Positions 38,293 to 47,728 are shown, numbered from the stretch's first letter. The stretch is 64,000 nt of DNA from Streptomyces sp. BV286 (GCF_019090165.1 NZ_JAHRIB010000169.1:1-64000), one strand, 5' to 3'. The notes: generated by a model not told the origin, from the sequence alone. Numbers and translations: made by a program.

Positions 38293-38820
38293 GTGAGCAT
38301 CGACCCGTCCTCGATTCCGAACTTCGGGGGCCAGCCAGAGCCGAACCCCGGCGGACCGGCGGGCCCCGTCGTCCCGGATCAGGACCTTGTGAAGCAGCTC
38401 CTGGACCAGATGGAGCTGAAGTACGTCCTCGACGACGAGGGCGACCTCGCGGCGCCGTGGGAGCAGTTCCGTACGTACTTCATGTTCCGCGGCGAGGACG
38501 ACCAGCAGGTCTTCTCGGTGCGGACGTTCTACGACCGGCCGCACCAGATCGAGGAGAAGCCCCAGCTTCTCGAGTCGATCGACGACTGGAACCGCCGCAC
38601 GCTGTGGCCCAAGGTCTACAGCCACACGCACGACGACGGCACGGTCCGCCTGATCGGCGAGGCGCAGATGCTGATCGGCACGGGCGTCAGCCTGGAGCAC
38701 TTCGTGTCGTCGACGGTCAGCTGGGTGCGGGCCGCCATCGAGTTCGACAAGTGGCTCGTCGAGCAGCTCGGCCTGGAGCAGGAGATCGACGAGGCCGAGA
38801 AGCCCGAAGAGGACGAGTAG
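38293..38820 (+). CDS. YbjN-domain protein
   Basis: 175 residues from GTG with AAGGGA upstream. A Pro/Gly/Asn-rich start is followed by a YbjN/tir-chaperone-like alpha-beta domain (VKQLLDQMELKYVLDDEGDL, VFSVRTFYDRPHQ, WNRRTLWPKVYSH) and an acidic end. YbjN proteins resemble secretion chaperones and are linked to stress responses. It follows clpB on the same strand in what I recall as a conserved Streptomyces arrangement. Confidence 0.85.
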   Translation: MSIDPSSIPNFGGQPEPNPGGPAGPVVPDQDLVKQLLDQMELKYVLDDEGDLAAPWEQFRTYFMFRGEDDQQVFSVRTFYDRPHQIEEKPQLLESIDDWNRRTLWPKVYSHTHDDGTVRLIGEAQMLIGTGVSLEHFVSSTVSWVRAAIEFDKWLVEQLGLEQEIDEAEKPEEDE

Positions 38821-38823
38821 TCC

Positions 38824-40017
38824 TCACAGCGGCTTGTGGGCGAGTACGACCAGATACGCCCCGTACGCGAACGAGAGCCCGGCCAGGGCGCCGACCACCA
38901 GGGTCGCGTGCCACGGCCGGGCTCTCGCCGTCCGTACCAGCGCGCACGCCAGGGGCAGCAGCAGCGGGAACGCCGGCAGCAGGAACCGCGGCTTGCACTC
39001 GAAGAACCCGGCGCCGCCGACCGCGACGAGCAGCAGCACACCCGCGTAGACCAGCAGCGGCAGCGGCGGGCGGTCCGCGATCAGCAGCCCGTACAGCAGC
39101 AGCGCCGCTGCCACGACCACCATCGACATGGGGAAGACGAGCCGGTCGCCGTCGAGGAGCAGGTGCTTGACGAAGCGCAGCGCGCCCAGGCCGAAGTCGA
39201 AGCGTGAGCCCCACAGCCGCTGCACCTCGAAGTACCCGCCGAGCAGGTCGCCCTGGCGCCGCCCCACCCACAGCACGTACGCCGTCCAGCCGAGCGGTGC
39301 GAGCGCCGCGCCCGTCCACAGCCTGTGGGTAACTTTTCCGCGCCGCCGGAACAGCTCGTACGCCGCTGCCACGAGCACCGCGGCCGCCACCGCGAACCCG
39401 TTCGGCCGGGCCAGTCCCGCGGCCGCCGCGAGGGCGCCCGCCCATACCCAGCGGCCGGTGAGCACGGCGTACAGGGACCAGGCGGCGAAGGCGGTCAGCA
39501 CCGGTTCCGTGTACGCCATCGACAGCACGACGGAGTGCGGCATCAGGCCCCACAGGAGCACCAGGGCGGTGGCGACGGCCCGGTCGTGCAGCCGGGCCCC
39601 GATCGCGTAGATCCCGCAGGCGGCGACCCCCGCGGCCGTCCAGGAGACCAGCAGGCCCGCGCCGGGGCCGCTGAGCGGGGTCAGTTCGGTGACGGACCGG
39701 AGCAGCCCCGGGTAGAGCGGGAAGAACGCCAGGTCGCTGTGGACGACGGTGGGGTGGTAGTGGAAGGTGCGCCCGTAACCGTCGCCGGCGATCCGCAGGT
39801 ACCAGATGGAGTCCCAGGAGCGCCCGAGCAGGAGGACCGGATGCCCGCCGGTCGCCCAGGCGGTCATGGCCACGGCCGTGACGCCCAGCAGCCGGGCGGC
39901 CATGAAGAGCCCGAGGGCCGTGCCCATCGTCGCGGCCAGCGGCGGGCGAGGACGGGCGCGGCCCCCGGAGGCGGGCTGCGTGACGGTGGGGGCTGTGAGG
40001 GTACGTGCGAGGGTCAC
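38824..40017 (-). CDS. PIG-V-type integral membrane mannosyltransferase
   Basis: 397 residues from GTG (upstream extension to 40125 rejected). Roughly ten transmembrane helices. The first loop has SWDSIWYLRIAGDGYG and FFPLYPGLLR, the acceptor/donor motif of GT-C enzymes of the PIG-V group. MAYTEPVLTAFAAWSLY is a further family hallmark. It probably transfers mannose from polyprenyl-phosphate-mannose outside the membrane. It ends 3 bp from the convergent YbjN gene. Confidence 0.82.
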   Translation of the reverse strand: MTLARTLTAPTVTQPASGGRARPRPPLAATMGTALGLFMAARLLGVTAVAMTAWATGGHPVLLLGRSWDSIWYLRIAGDGYGRTFHYHPTVVHSDLAFFPLYPGLLRSVTELTPLSGPGAGLLVSWTAAGVAACGIYAIGARLHDRAVATALVLLWGLMPHSVVLSMAYTEPVLTAFAAWSLYAVLTGRWVWAGALAAAAGLARPNGFAVAAAVLVAAAYELFRRRGKVTHRLWTGAALAPLGWTAYVLWVGRRQGDLLGGYFEVQRLWGSRFDFGLGALRFVKHLLLDGDRLVFPMSMVVVAAALLLYGLLIADRPPLPLLVYAGVLLLVAVGGAGFFECKPRFLLPAFPLLLPLACALVRTARARPWHATLVVGALAGLSFAYGAYLVVLAHKPL

Positions 40018-40164
40018 ACCCGAAGATTGCGGGCAATGTGTGCCATTTGCGAGTAACGCGCGGCCGACTGGGTCCGGATTCCACCGGTTCTCCGCCGCCG
40101 CGGCGCGTCGCCGTGACAGCGGCACGCCCCACAGGCTTCCCCGGCCGGCCCACCGGGGCTCACC

Positions 40165-41382
40165 TCACCCGGCGAGTGTCTTGAGCCGGGATACGGCCTC
40201 CTCCAGCACGCCTGTCTGCTTGCAGAAGGCGAAGCGGACGAAGGGGGCGCCGGCCTCCCGGTGGTCGTAGAAGACCGCGTTCGGGATCGCGACGACCCCG
40301 GCGCGCTCCGGCAGGGCCCGGCAGAACGCGAAGCCGTCGCTCTCGCCGAGCGGCCGGACGTCGGTGGTGACGAAGTAGGTCCCGGCCGGCTCGAACACCG
40401 CGAAGCCCGCCTCGGCGAGGCCCGTGCTCAGCAGGTTCCGCTTGGCGTGCATGTCCGCGCGGAACGCCTCGAAGTACGTGTCGGGCAGCGCCAGCGCCTC
40501 GGCGACCGCGTACTGGAAGGGCCCGGAGGCCACGTACGTCAGGTACTGCTTCGCCGAGCGCACCGCCGTCACCAGGTCCGGCGCGGCCGTCACCCAGCCG
40601 ACCTTCCAGCCGGTGAACGAGAAGGTCTTGCCCGCGCTCCCGATGGTGACCGTACGGCCGCGCATGCCGGGCAGTGTCGCGAGCGGGATGTGCTCGGCCG
40701 TGTCGAAGACCAGGTGCTCGTAGACCTCGTCGGTGACCACCAGCAGGTCCCGCTCGACGGCCAGCTCGGCGATCGCCGCGAGCTCCTCGCGGGTCAGGAC
40801 CGTGCCGGTCGGATTGTGCGGGGTGTTGATCAGCAGCAGCCGGGTGTTGTCCGTGACCGCGTCGCGCAGCTCGTCCAGGTCCAGGCGGAAGCTCCGGCGC
40901 ACGGCCCCGTCGCGGGTCTCCTCGTGCGGCCGCAGGGTGACCGGCACGCGGGTGCCGCCCGCCATCGCGATGCAGGCCGCGTACGAGTCGTAGTACGGCT
41001 CCAGGGCGATCACCTCGTCGCCGGGCTCGACCAGGGCGAGCAGGGTGGCCGCGATGGCCTCGGTCGCGCCCGCCGTGACCAGGACCTCCGTGCCGGGGTC
41101 GTACGTCAGGCCGTACCGGCGCTCCTGGTGCGCGGCGATCGCCGTACGCAGCTCGGGGACGCCGGGGCCGGGCGGGTACTGGTTGCCACGGCCGTCGCGC
41201 AGCGCCCGTACGGCGGCCTCCCGGATCTCCTCGGGGCCGTCGGTGTCGGGGAAGCCCTGACCGAGGTTGATGGAGCCGGTGCTCAGGGCGAGTGCCGACA
41301 TCTCGGCGAAGATCGTCGTGCCGAACTCGGCGAGGTGGCGGTTCAGGAGAGGGCGGCGTGCGCTGGAGGTCATGACGGCCAT
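40165..41382 (-). CDS. PLP-dependent class I aminotransferase
   Basis: 405 residues (or 402 from an ATG nine bases later). PLP lysine Lys252 in SAGKTFSFTGWKVGW; also LGQGFPDTDGP, NTPHNPTGTVL and TDEVYEHLVF. The GQGFPD motif is typical of the kynurenine/N-succinyl-DAP aminotransferase group, so it could be DapC-like (lysine pathway) or a kynurenine aminotransferase. The kyn genes lie 10 kb away. It is monocistronic. Confidence 0.88.
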   Translation of the reverse strand: MAVMTSSARRPLLNRHLAEFGTTIFAEMSALALSTGSINLGQGFPDTDGPEEIREAAVRALRDGRGNQYPPGPGVPELRTAIAAHQERRYGLTYDPGTEVLVTAGATEAIAATLLALVEPGDEVIALEPYYDSYAACIAMAGGTRVPVTLRPHEETRDGAVRRSFRLDLDELRDAVTDNTRLLLINTPHNPTGTVLTREELAAIAELAVERDLLVVTDEVYEHLVFDTAEHIPLATLPGMRGRTVTIGSAGKTFSFTGWKVGWVTAAPDLVTAVRSAKQYLTYVASGPFQYAVAEALALPDTYFEAFRADMHAKRNLLSTGLAEAGFAVFEPAGTYFVTTDVRPLGESDGFAFCRALPERAGVVAIPNAVFYDHREAGAPFVRFAFCKQTGVLEEAVSRLKTLAG

Positions 41383-41555
41383 CCTGCGCTCAACCTCTGG
41401 AGTTGCTCAACTCTGCTTTGGCCGGTGAGCCGCCGGGGCATCCCCCTGTCACGCAGGAAGTACACACGGGAGTACGGCAGGAAACACAGGAGAAAACAGG
41501 CGAGAAGCAGAGCCCACGGGGGGCCGCTTCGGGGGAACGGAAGGAGGGTGGCGCC

Positions 41556-41783
41556 ATGATCGTAGGCATCATCCTGGCGGTGTTCGTTGTGGTGGTCGTC
41601 GTGGGCCTCGTGTCCGCCGGCAGGAGTGGCAGCAGGAGGCGCTCGCGGCGGCCCGCGCACAGCTGGTGGGCAGGTGGCTCGGGCGGGGGCGGCGGCGTCG
41701 GCTGTTCGTCGGGGAGCTCCTCCTCGTGCGGCGGCGGGTCGTCCTGCGGGGGCGGTGGGGGCGGATGCGGCGGAGGCAGCTGA
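41556..41783 (+). CDS. Small membrane protein with Ser/Gly/Cys-rich tail
   Basis: 75 residues, ATG with AAGGAGG. One N-terminal transmembrane helix (IVGIILAVFVVVVVVGLV), an Arg cluster, then a tail of about 35 residues made almost only of Gly, Ser and four Cys (CSSG, SCGGG, SCGGG, CGGGS). The Cys-Gly spacing suggests metal binding or disulfide chemistry. No family name known. Confidence 0.68.
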   Translation: MIVGIILAVFVVVVVVGLVSAGRSGSRRRSRRPAHSWWAGGSGGGGGVGCSSGSSSSCGGGSSCGGGGGGCGGGS

Positions 41784-41840
41784 CACGGGGCAGCTGAGCT
41801 CCGGACGGAGGAACCGTGTCCGGACCGTCCGGCACCACGA

Positions 41841-41870
41841 GCGCCCGCCGGGGCTGACCCCGGCGGGCGC
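41841..41870 (+). terminator. Hairpin terminator
   Basis: 13-bp perfect stem GCGCCCGCCGGGG, loop CTGA, followed by TTCG. Confidence 0.85.
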
Positions 41871-42258
41871 TTCGCCGTGGGTGGGCCCGGTGGGTGCGGC
41901 GGGTCCGTTGGAGGGCTTCGGTGAAGGGTTTCGGCGAGCCCTGCGCGCGGTCCGGGGGGCGTGCGCAGGCGTGCGGGGGCGATGGGCGTCGGCGGTGACG
42001 GGGGCGTGAAGGCGCACGTGTGAGCTAAGGGCGCACCTTCTGGTTGAACAGTTGAGCTGTGGAGCCCTCGGGGGGATGGAAACCCTCCGAAGTTGGGTAA
42101 AAACGCTGTGGCGGACGCGCCGTTCATGATTCCCTCGTTATCGCCGACGCAGACCCCGGAACATCACTCTGACCTGGCCGACCGGGCCAAGCCCCCGCCC
42201 GGCGCCGACCGGGGTGCGACGGATCGACCCCCACCCTTGCGTGCAGCGGAGCCGACCC
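41871..42258. other. 388-bp spacer, no gene seen
   Basis: Holds a GTTGAACAGTTGAGCTGTGG segment and GGGTAAAAACGCTGTGG, probable promoter elements for the DUF2617 gene. No open frame has convincing coding character. Confidence 0.45.
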
Positions 42259-42777
42259 ATGCTCACGACCCTCAACACCGCCTACACCGACACGCGCGCG
42301 GCCGACCTCGCCTGGGCCCTCGGACGCGAACCGCTGCCCGCGCTCGCCACACTCGACCTCGAACTCGCGGACACGAAGCTCCAGTTGCGCCTGCTCGGAG
42401 CGTCCCACCAGGTGCTCCTGGAGGAGGAGAGGGGCATCTGCTCGGAGACCGTCGCCTGCATCGCCGGAAGCAGCACGGCGCTGCCGCTCGGTGTCGCCAA
42501 GCGGGTGGGCGACTGGGAGTACGAGTTCGCGGCCCGCGTGGAGACGCTGTCGCGCGGCTCCTTCGCGGGCCGGGCCCAGGAGTTGCTCGCCCTGGTCTCC
42601 GACCATCCGAACGGCCTGGCGGGGGTTTTCCCCGGCAGCCCCCACGCCTTCACCGCGATGCTCGCGCAACAGCACGAGGGCCAGGTGCACTGGCGCACCT
42701 GGCACGCCTACCCCCAGGACGGCCAACTGGTCGCCACCCGCACAAGAGTGGGAGTACGAATCCCGGCCCCCCTCTGA
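42259..42777 (+). CDS. DUF2617 family protein
   Basis: 172 residues from ATG. A conserved actinobacterial family: YTDTRAADLAWALGR at the start, LQLRLLGASHQVLLEE, RVETLSRGSFAGRAQEL, WHAYPQDGQLVATRTRV near the end. Predicted soluble, mixed alpha/beta, function unknown. It lies before a membrane spermidine-synthase-like gene, separated by two copies of the dispersed repeat, so a common transcript is uncertain. Confidence 0.78.
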   Translation: MLTTLNTAYTDTRAADLAWALGREPLPALATLDLELADTKLQLRLLGASHQVLLEEERGICSETVACIAGSSTALPLGVAKRVGDWEYEFAARVETLSRGSFAGRAQELLALVSDHPNGLAGVFPGSPHAFTAMLAQQHEGQVHWRTWHAYPQDGQLVATRTRVGVRIPAPL

Positions 42778-42805
42778 CCCAACGACCCGGCCCAGCCCCA
42801 CACCA

Positions 42806-42961
42806 GCGCCCTGAAGGGGCGCGGGGAACTGCGCGCTCAGCCCCCACGTACCCGCACGGGCAAGGGAGTTGGGGCCGGCCTCTGCGCCCTGAAGGGGCGC
42901 GGGGAACTGCGCGCTCAACCCTCACGTACCCGCACGGACACGGGAGTCGGGGCCGGCCCCC
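42806..42961. repeat. Two 78-bp tandem units containing the dispersed element
   Basis: Units 42806-42883 and 42884-42961. Each starts GCGCCCTGAAGGGGCGCGGG and continues AACTGCGCGCTCA plus a CCCACGTACCCGCACGG extension. About 90% identical. Confidence 0.92.
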
Positions 42962-43091
42962 TCCGCCCCGGGGGCGCCCCGAAGCGCCGCTCACGGCGCG
43001 TGCGGGGCCTGGCCAAAGTATGCGTAGCGGCCGCACTTTCCACACGTGTGGGTGACAGGACGCAGCGGAGCGGTGACGTAGCGTTCCCTGG

Positions 43092-44705
43092 GTGATCGAG
43101 CCGCACGCCCCCGCCCCGCCCGACACGGCCCCGCCGCCCCGGGGTGGTCCGGGCCCGGCGCGCCTGCCGGTCAGGCCGGCCACCGGCCGGTTCCTCGTCC
43201 TCGCCGGCGTCTTCGTCTGCGCGGCCTGCGGACTCGTCTACGAACTCGAACTGGTCGCCCTCGCCTCGTACTTGATCGGCGACTCCGTCACCCAGGCCTC
43301 CGTCGTCCTGTCCGTCATGGTCTTCGCGATGGGCATCGGCTCGCTCCTCGCCAAACGCCTGCGCTGTCGCGCCGCGGCCGGTTTCGGCGCCGTCGAGGCA
43401 CTGCTCGCCCTGGTCGGCGGCTGCAGCGCGATGGCTCTGTACGCGGTTTTCGCCTGGACCGGGGACTGGGGCGGCGCCTGGGCGGGCGGCTCCAGTTACG
43501 TCCTCGTCGCCTTCTCCCTCGCCATCGGCCTGCTCATCGGCGCCGAAGTCCCCCTGCTGATGGAGCTGATCCAGCGCGTCCGCAGACAGGACGCGGGTGG
43601 CGCGGTGGCCGACCTGTTCGCCGCGGACTACGTGGGCGCCCTGGCCGGCGGACTCGCGTTCCCCTTCCTTCTGCTGCCCCTGCTCGGGCAGTTGACCGCG
43701 ACGCTGATCACCGGCATGGTCAACGCGATCGCGGGCGGCGCACTCGTCCTCGGCCTGTTCCGGCAGGACCTGACGCGGCGCGACCGCCGCCTGCTGATCG
43801 TCGCCAACCTCCTCGTGCTCGCGGTGCTCGCGTCGGCCGCCGTCCTCGTCGACGACTTCGAGCGGGCCGCGCGGCACGCGGTCTACGGCAGGGACGTACG
43901 CGTGGCGACGCACACCGACGTCCAGGAGGTCGTCCTCACCGGCGACGAGCACGGCCGCCGGCTCGACCTCTTCCTCGACGGACACCTCCGGGTCAGCGGC
44001 GGCGACGAGCGCCGCTACCACGAAGCCCTCGTCCGCCCCGCGATGAACGGCCAGCACGCGCGCGTGCTCGTCCTCGGCGGCGGCGACGGACTCGCCCTGC
44101 GCGAGGTGCTGCGGCACCGGGGCGTACGGCACGTCGACGTCGTGGAACTCGACGCGGAGTTCGTGAGGCTGGCCCGCACCGATCCCGCGCTGTCCGCGCT
44201 GAACGGGCACGCGTACCGGGACCCGCGGGTGCGCGTCGTCACCGAGGACGCCTTCGGCTGGCTGCGGCAGGCCCCGCGGGACGCGTACGACGTGGTGGTC
44301 TCCGACCTGCCGGACCCCGGCAACACGTCCAGCACGAAGCTGTACTCGCAGGAGTTCTACGGGCTGGCCCGCGGGGTCCTCGCGGACGGCGGGCGGCTCG
44401 TCGTGCACGCCGGTCCCGTGGCGGCACGGCCGCGGGCCTTCTGGACCGTCGACACGACGGTGCGGGCGGCCGGGCTGCGGACCGTGCCGTACTCCGTCGG
44501 CGGCCGTGACACCGGCACGGCGGGCGGGTCGCGCATTCCGCACGACTGGGGGTACGTGCTCGCGTCGCGCACGCGGCCGCACCTGCGGACGGCGCAGGGC
44601 GCGCCGGGCGTGCCGTCCCTCCAGGCGGGCGTCCGGGCGGTGGAGCGCACCCGGCTCACGGGCCTCCCGCCCTCCACGCTCGTACATCCGCGGTACGCCG
44701 ACTGA
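43092..44705 (+). CDS. Membrane-bound spermidine-synthase-like aminopropyltransferase
   Basis: 537 residues from GTG. About seven transmembrane helices (40-250), then a cytoplasmic Rossmann domain with VLVLGGGDGLALREVLRH, VDVVELDAEFVRLAR and DVVVSDLPDPGNTSSTKLYS. The fused layout is common in actinobacteria. It may transfer aminopropyl from decarboxylated SAM, although many such fusions are untested. The SDLPDP motif aligns with the catalytic D-x-x-D/P region. Confidence 0.85.
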   Translation: MIEPHAPAPPDTAPPPRGGPGPARLPVRPATGRFLVLAGVFVCAACGLVYELELVALASYLIGDSVTQASVVLSVMVFAMGIGSLLAKRLRCRAAAGFGAVEALLALVGGCSAMALYAVFAWTGDWGGAWAGGSSYVLVAFSLAIGLLIGAEVPLLMELIQRVRRQDAGGAVADLFAADYVGALAGGLAFPFLLLPLLGQLTATLITGMVNAIAGGALVLGLFRQDLTRRDRRLLIVANLLVLAVLASAAVLVDDFERAARHAVYGRDVRVATHTDVQEVVLTGDEHGRRLDLFLDGHLRVSGGDERRYHEALVRPAMNGQHARVLVLGGGDGLALREVLRHRGVRHVDVVELDAEFVRLARTDPALSALNGHAYRDPRVRVVTEDAFGWLRQAPRDAYDVVVSDLPDPGNTSSTKLYSQEFYGLARGVLADGGRLVVHAGPVAARPRAFWTVDTTVRAAGLRTVPYSVGGRDTGTAGGSRIPHDWGYVLASRTRPHLRTAQGAPGVPSLQAGVRAVERTRLTGLPPSTLVHPRYAD

Positions 44706-44783
44706 GTCCGTCTGCGCGCGGATCCGGGGGAATCCCTTCATGTCCGGGTGCGGTACGGGTGGGGCTGGGTAGGCTCGGCCGAC

Positions 44784-45815
44784 ATGGAGCATGAGGTGTT
44801 CGTTCCGGTTTCCGTCGAGCGTCTGCGCGAGGCTCTCGCCGATCCCGCGCGGGTGGCGCGGGCGCTGCCCGGTCTCCACCAGGACGCGGGGACGACGCCC
44901 GTCTCGGGCCGTCTGAAGGTGCGCATCGGCAGCCACAGCATCACGTACCGCGGGACGCTCGGCGTCTCTCCGCGCGACGACGGTTCGTACGCCGTCGAGG
45001 CCGACGCCACGGAGGCCCGCGGCTCCGGTTCGGTGAAGCTCGCCCTCACGCTGGCCCTCCGCCCGGCGGAGGGCGGCTCGACCCTCACCTTCACCGGTAC
45101 GGTCTCGGCGGACGGCCGCGTCACCGAACTCCCGACGGACGAAGTCACCTCGGCGGCGACCCGCCTGCTGACCCGTTTCGCGGAACACCTGGCTACGACT
45201 CCGACGTCGACGTCAGCGTCGACACCGGGCAAGACGGCGCCGGGGTCCGGGCCCGCCGACACGAAGCCCCGGCAGCCCGAGACGCCCTCACCTTCGAAGA
45301 GGCCTCCGGCGGAGGGCAAGGTTCACGACTCGGAAGAGCCTGCGGCGGCGGAGAAGTCACATGCTCCGGAAGAGGCGCCTGGTGCGGGGGAGCCCTCGGC
45401 GTCGGGTTCGGCAGCCTCGGCCCCGGCGGAGCCGGAGTCCGGGGAGGAGCCCGTGTCTGCGGACGAGCCGGTGTCCGGGGACGAGCGCAAGTCGGCGGCC
45501 GAGCCCGGGGACGAGACCGAGTTGCCGCCCTCGGCACCCGTGCCGTTCGCGGAGGGCGACTTCGAGGGCGGTTTCGAGGACGACGACGCCACTCTGCCGC
45601 CCGGTGCCCCGGCCGAAGCGGCGCATGCGCGGCGCACGATGATCGGCCGCAGCGCGGAGGAGGTCGACCACGCGCCTCCGCGTGGCCGGTACGCCCCGGT
45701 GCCGGCGCCCGAGTCCTCGGGAACCGGGGTGGCCCTTCGCTGGGCGGCCCCCGCGGCGGCCTTCGTCGTGGCCTCGGCCATCGTCGTGGGCAGAGTCCTC
45801 CGCAAGCGCCGCTAG
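44784..45815 (+). CDS. SRPBCC/CoxG-like protein with C-terminal membrane anchor
   Basis: 343 residues from the ATG after GGCCGAC (an upstream start at 44748 is possible). Residues 1-145 form a START/SRPBCC domain of the CoxG type (VFVPVSVERLREALADPARV, ALPGLHQDAG, VTELPTDEV, LLTRFAEHL). A 160-residue Pro/Glu/Ser-rich linker leads to a transmembrane helix (WAAPAAAFVVASAIVVGRVL) and basic tail. CoxG recruits CO dehydrogenase to membranes; no such enzyme is encoded here, so the partner is open. Confidence 0.8.
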   Translation: MEHEVFVPVSVERLREALADPARVARALPGLHQDAGTTPVSGRLKVRIGSHSITYRGTLGVSPRDDGSYAVEADATEARGSGSVKLALTLALRPAEGGSTLTFTGTVSADGRVTELPTDEVTSAATRLLTRFAEHLATTPTSTSASTPGKTAPGSGPADTKPRQPETPSPSKRPPAEGKVHDSEEPAAAEKSHAPEEAPGAGEPSASGSAASAPAEPESGEEPVSADEPVSGDERKSAAEPGDETELPPSAPVPFAEGDFEGGFEDDDATLPPGAPAEAAHARRTMIGRSAEEVDHAPPRGRYAPVPAPESSGTGVALRWAAPAAAFVVASAIVVGRVLRKRR

Positions 45816-45874
45816 ACGCTCCGCTTTGGTGGGGCGGGGTGGAGTGGGGAGGGAAGGGAAGGTGCCTCGGCTGC

Positions 45875-46175
45875 GGGCCGGTGGGGGCGGGCCGCGCAGT
45901 TCCCCGCGCCCCTGAAAAACGGGGCTGCGCCCCCGCCCACCCGCACAGGACGGATGAGCGCAACCCCTCCCCCTAGGGGCGCGGGGAACGGCGCGCTCAA
46001 CCACGGCTCACCCGCACGGCACAGGTGAGCGCAACCCCTCCCCCCCAGGGGCGCGGGGAACGGCGCGCTCAACCACGGCTCACCCGCACGGCACAGGTGA
46101 GCGCAACCCCTCCCCCCTAGGGGCGCGGGGAACTGCGCGACCAGCCCACGCGCACCCGCGGCCGAGGCACGTCCC
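45875..46175. repeat. Cluster of dispersed elements with 71-72 bp tandem units
   Basis: An inverted copy (about 45875-45915, reading CGCAGTTCCCCGCGCCCCTG) is followed by three direct units starting TGAGCGCAACCCCTCCCCC at 45955, 46026 and 46098. The first two carry AACGGCGCGCTCAACC; the third reverts to AACTGCGCGACCAG. The facing copies could form a large hairpin. Confidence 0.92.
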
Positions 46176-46295
46176 AAGCCGCCAAGCCGCCCGCCCCGGG
46201 CTGGGGGCACGCCCCAAGTCACCCACCCCGAACCGGCATCGCAGGATCGGCCCCTCCGGCCCCCACCTCACCCGCAACCCCGTAGGGTCTTGCGC

Positions 46296-47093
46296 GTGAG
46301 TAACGAAGACATCACGCTGACCGCCGGCAACGCGGAGGCGACCGTGCAGCCGGGCAACGGCGGACGGATCGGCGGACTGAGGATCGGCGGCGTCGAACTG
46401 CTGCGCCAGGGCGCGAAGTTCGGCTGCTTCCCCATGGTCCCGTGGTGCGGCCGCACCAGGGACGGCCACTTCCTGAACGGCGCCGTCCCCCACCAACTCC
46501 CCCTCAACTCCCCACCGCACGCCATCCACGGCACCGCCCGCGACGGTTCCTGGCGCACGGCCCGCAGGAGCGGGAGCGAGGCCGTCATCACGTACGACCT
46601 CGTCGAACCGTGGCCGTACACCGGCCGCGTCACCCAGGTCGTCGCGCTGACCGAGGACGCCCTGACGCTGACCATGTCGGTGGAGACGTACGGCGACTCC
46701 TTCCCGGCGCAGATCGGCTGGCACCCCTGGTTCAACCGCAACCTCGGCGGCGAGGGCGCCCAGGACGCGCGCGTCGACTTCACCGCCGCCTGGCAGGAGG
46801 AGCGGGGCGACGACCACCTGCCGACCGGCCGCCGTATCGACCCGCGGCCGAGCCCGTGGGACGACTGCTTCGGGATGCCCGACGGCGTCGACGTCACGCT
46901 CACCTGGCCCGGACAGCTGGAGCTGAACGTGACCAGCCGCGAGCAGTGGGTCGTCGTGTACGACGAGCAGGAGGCCGCGGTCTGCGTGGAACCGCAGACC
47001 GGCCCGCCCAACGGGCTCAACACCCTGCCCCGTCTGGTCACCCCGATCGAGCCCCTCGAAGCCGCCACCACCTGGACCTGGCGGCACCTCTGA
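46296..47093 (+). CDS. Aldose 1-epimerase (mutarotase) family protein
   Basis: 265 residues from GTG. Galactose-mutarotase-like fold with GCFPMVPWCGRTRDG, the first catalytic-type His in PPHAIHG, the second in GWHPWFNRN, and the catalytic Glu in CVEPQTGPPNGLN. It interconverts sugar anomers; the exact sugar is not predictable. pyrE starts 20 bp later, so they are probably co-transcribed. Confidence 0.87.
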   Translation: MSNEDITLTAGNAEATVQPGNGGRIGGLRIGGVELLRQGAKFGCFPMVPWCGRTRDGHFLNGAVPHQLPLNSPPHAIHGTARDGSWRTARRSGSEAVITYDLVEPWPYTGRVTQVVALTEDALTLTMSVETYGDSFPAQIGWHPWFNRNLGGEGAQDARVDFTAAWQEERGDDHLPTGRRIDPRPSPWDDCFGMPDGVDVTLTWPGQLELNVTSREQWVVVYDEQEAAVCVEPQTGPPNGLNTLPRLVTPIEPLEAATTWTWRHL

Positions 47094-47113
47094 GCGCCTC
47101 TAAGCTGACACGC

Positions 47114-47686
47114 ATGAGCGACGTCAACGAAGTAGGACCGGCAGGCACCCGCGGCGAGCTGCTGCGGCAGATCAAGGACAAGGCCGTGGTGCACGGCCGG
47201 GTGACCCTCTCCTCGGGTCTGGAGGCCGACTACTACGTCGACCTGCGGCGGATCACGCTGGACGGCGAGGCCGCGCCGCTGGTCGGCCAGGTGCTGCTCG
47301 ACCTGACGGCGGACCTGGACTTCGACGCGGTCGGCGGCCTCACCATGGGCGCCGACCCGGTGGCCGCGTCCATGCTGCACGCCGCCGCGACGCGCGGCCG
47401 GCGCCTCGACGCCTTCGTGGTCCGCAAGGCGGCGAAGGCGCACGGCCTGCAGCGGCGCGTGGAGGGCCCCGAGATCCGCGGCCGCCGCGTCCTGGTGGTC
47501 GAGGACACCTCGACCACCGGTGGCTCCCCGCTCACCGCCGTTGAGGCCGTGCGGGAGGCCGGTGCGGAGGTCGTCGGCGTGGCGACCATCGTCGACCGCG
47601 CCACCGGCGCCGCGGAGAAGATCCAGGAAGGCGCCGGCGTCCCGTACCTCTTCGCGTACTCCAAGGACGAGCTGGGCCTCGACTGA
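47114..47686 (+). CDS. pyrE: Orotate phosphoribosyltransferase
   Basis: 190 residues from ATG. PRTase motif VLVVEDTSTTGGSPLTAVEA and the OPRT features LSSGLEADYYVDLRRITL and FVVRKAAKAHGLQRRVEG. It converts orotate and PRPP to OMP in pyrimidine synthesis. The other pyr genes are not in this window. Confidence 0.94.
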   Translation: MSDVNEVGPAGTRGELLRQIKDKAVVHGRVTLSSGLEADYYVDLRRITLDGEAAPLVGQVLLDLTADLDFDAVGGLTMGADPVAASMLHAAATRGRRLDAFVVRKAAKAHGLQRRVEGPEIRGRRVLVVEDTSTTGGSPLTAVEAVREAGAEVVGVATIVDRATGAAEKIQEGAGVPYLFAYSKDELGLD

Positions 47687-47728
47687 ACCGGCCCCCGGTT
47701 GAACCGGCCCCCGGCTGAACCGGCCCGG
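47684..47728. repeat. 16-bp tandem repeat after pyrE
   Basis: TGAACCGGCCCCCGGT three times, the third shortened. The first copy includes the pyrE stop codon. Confidence 0.88.

Noticed and set aside
42915..45188. 757-codon minus-strand frame opposite the aminopropyltransferase
   Set aside because: Shadow of a strongly coding gene.
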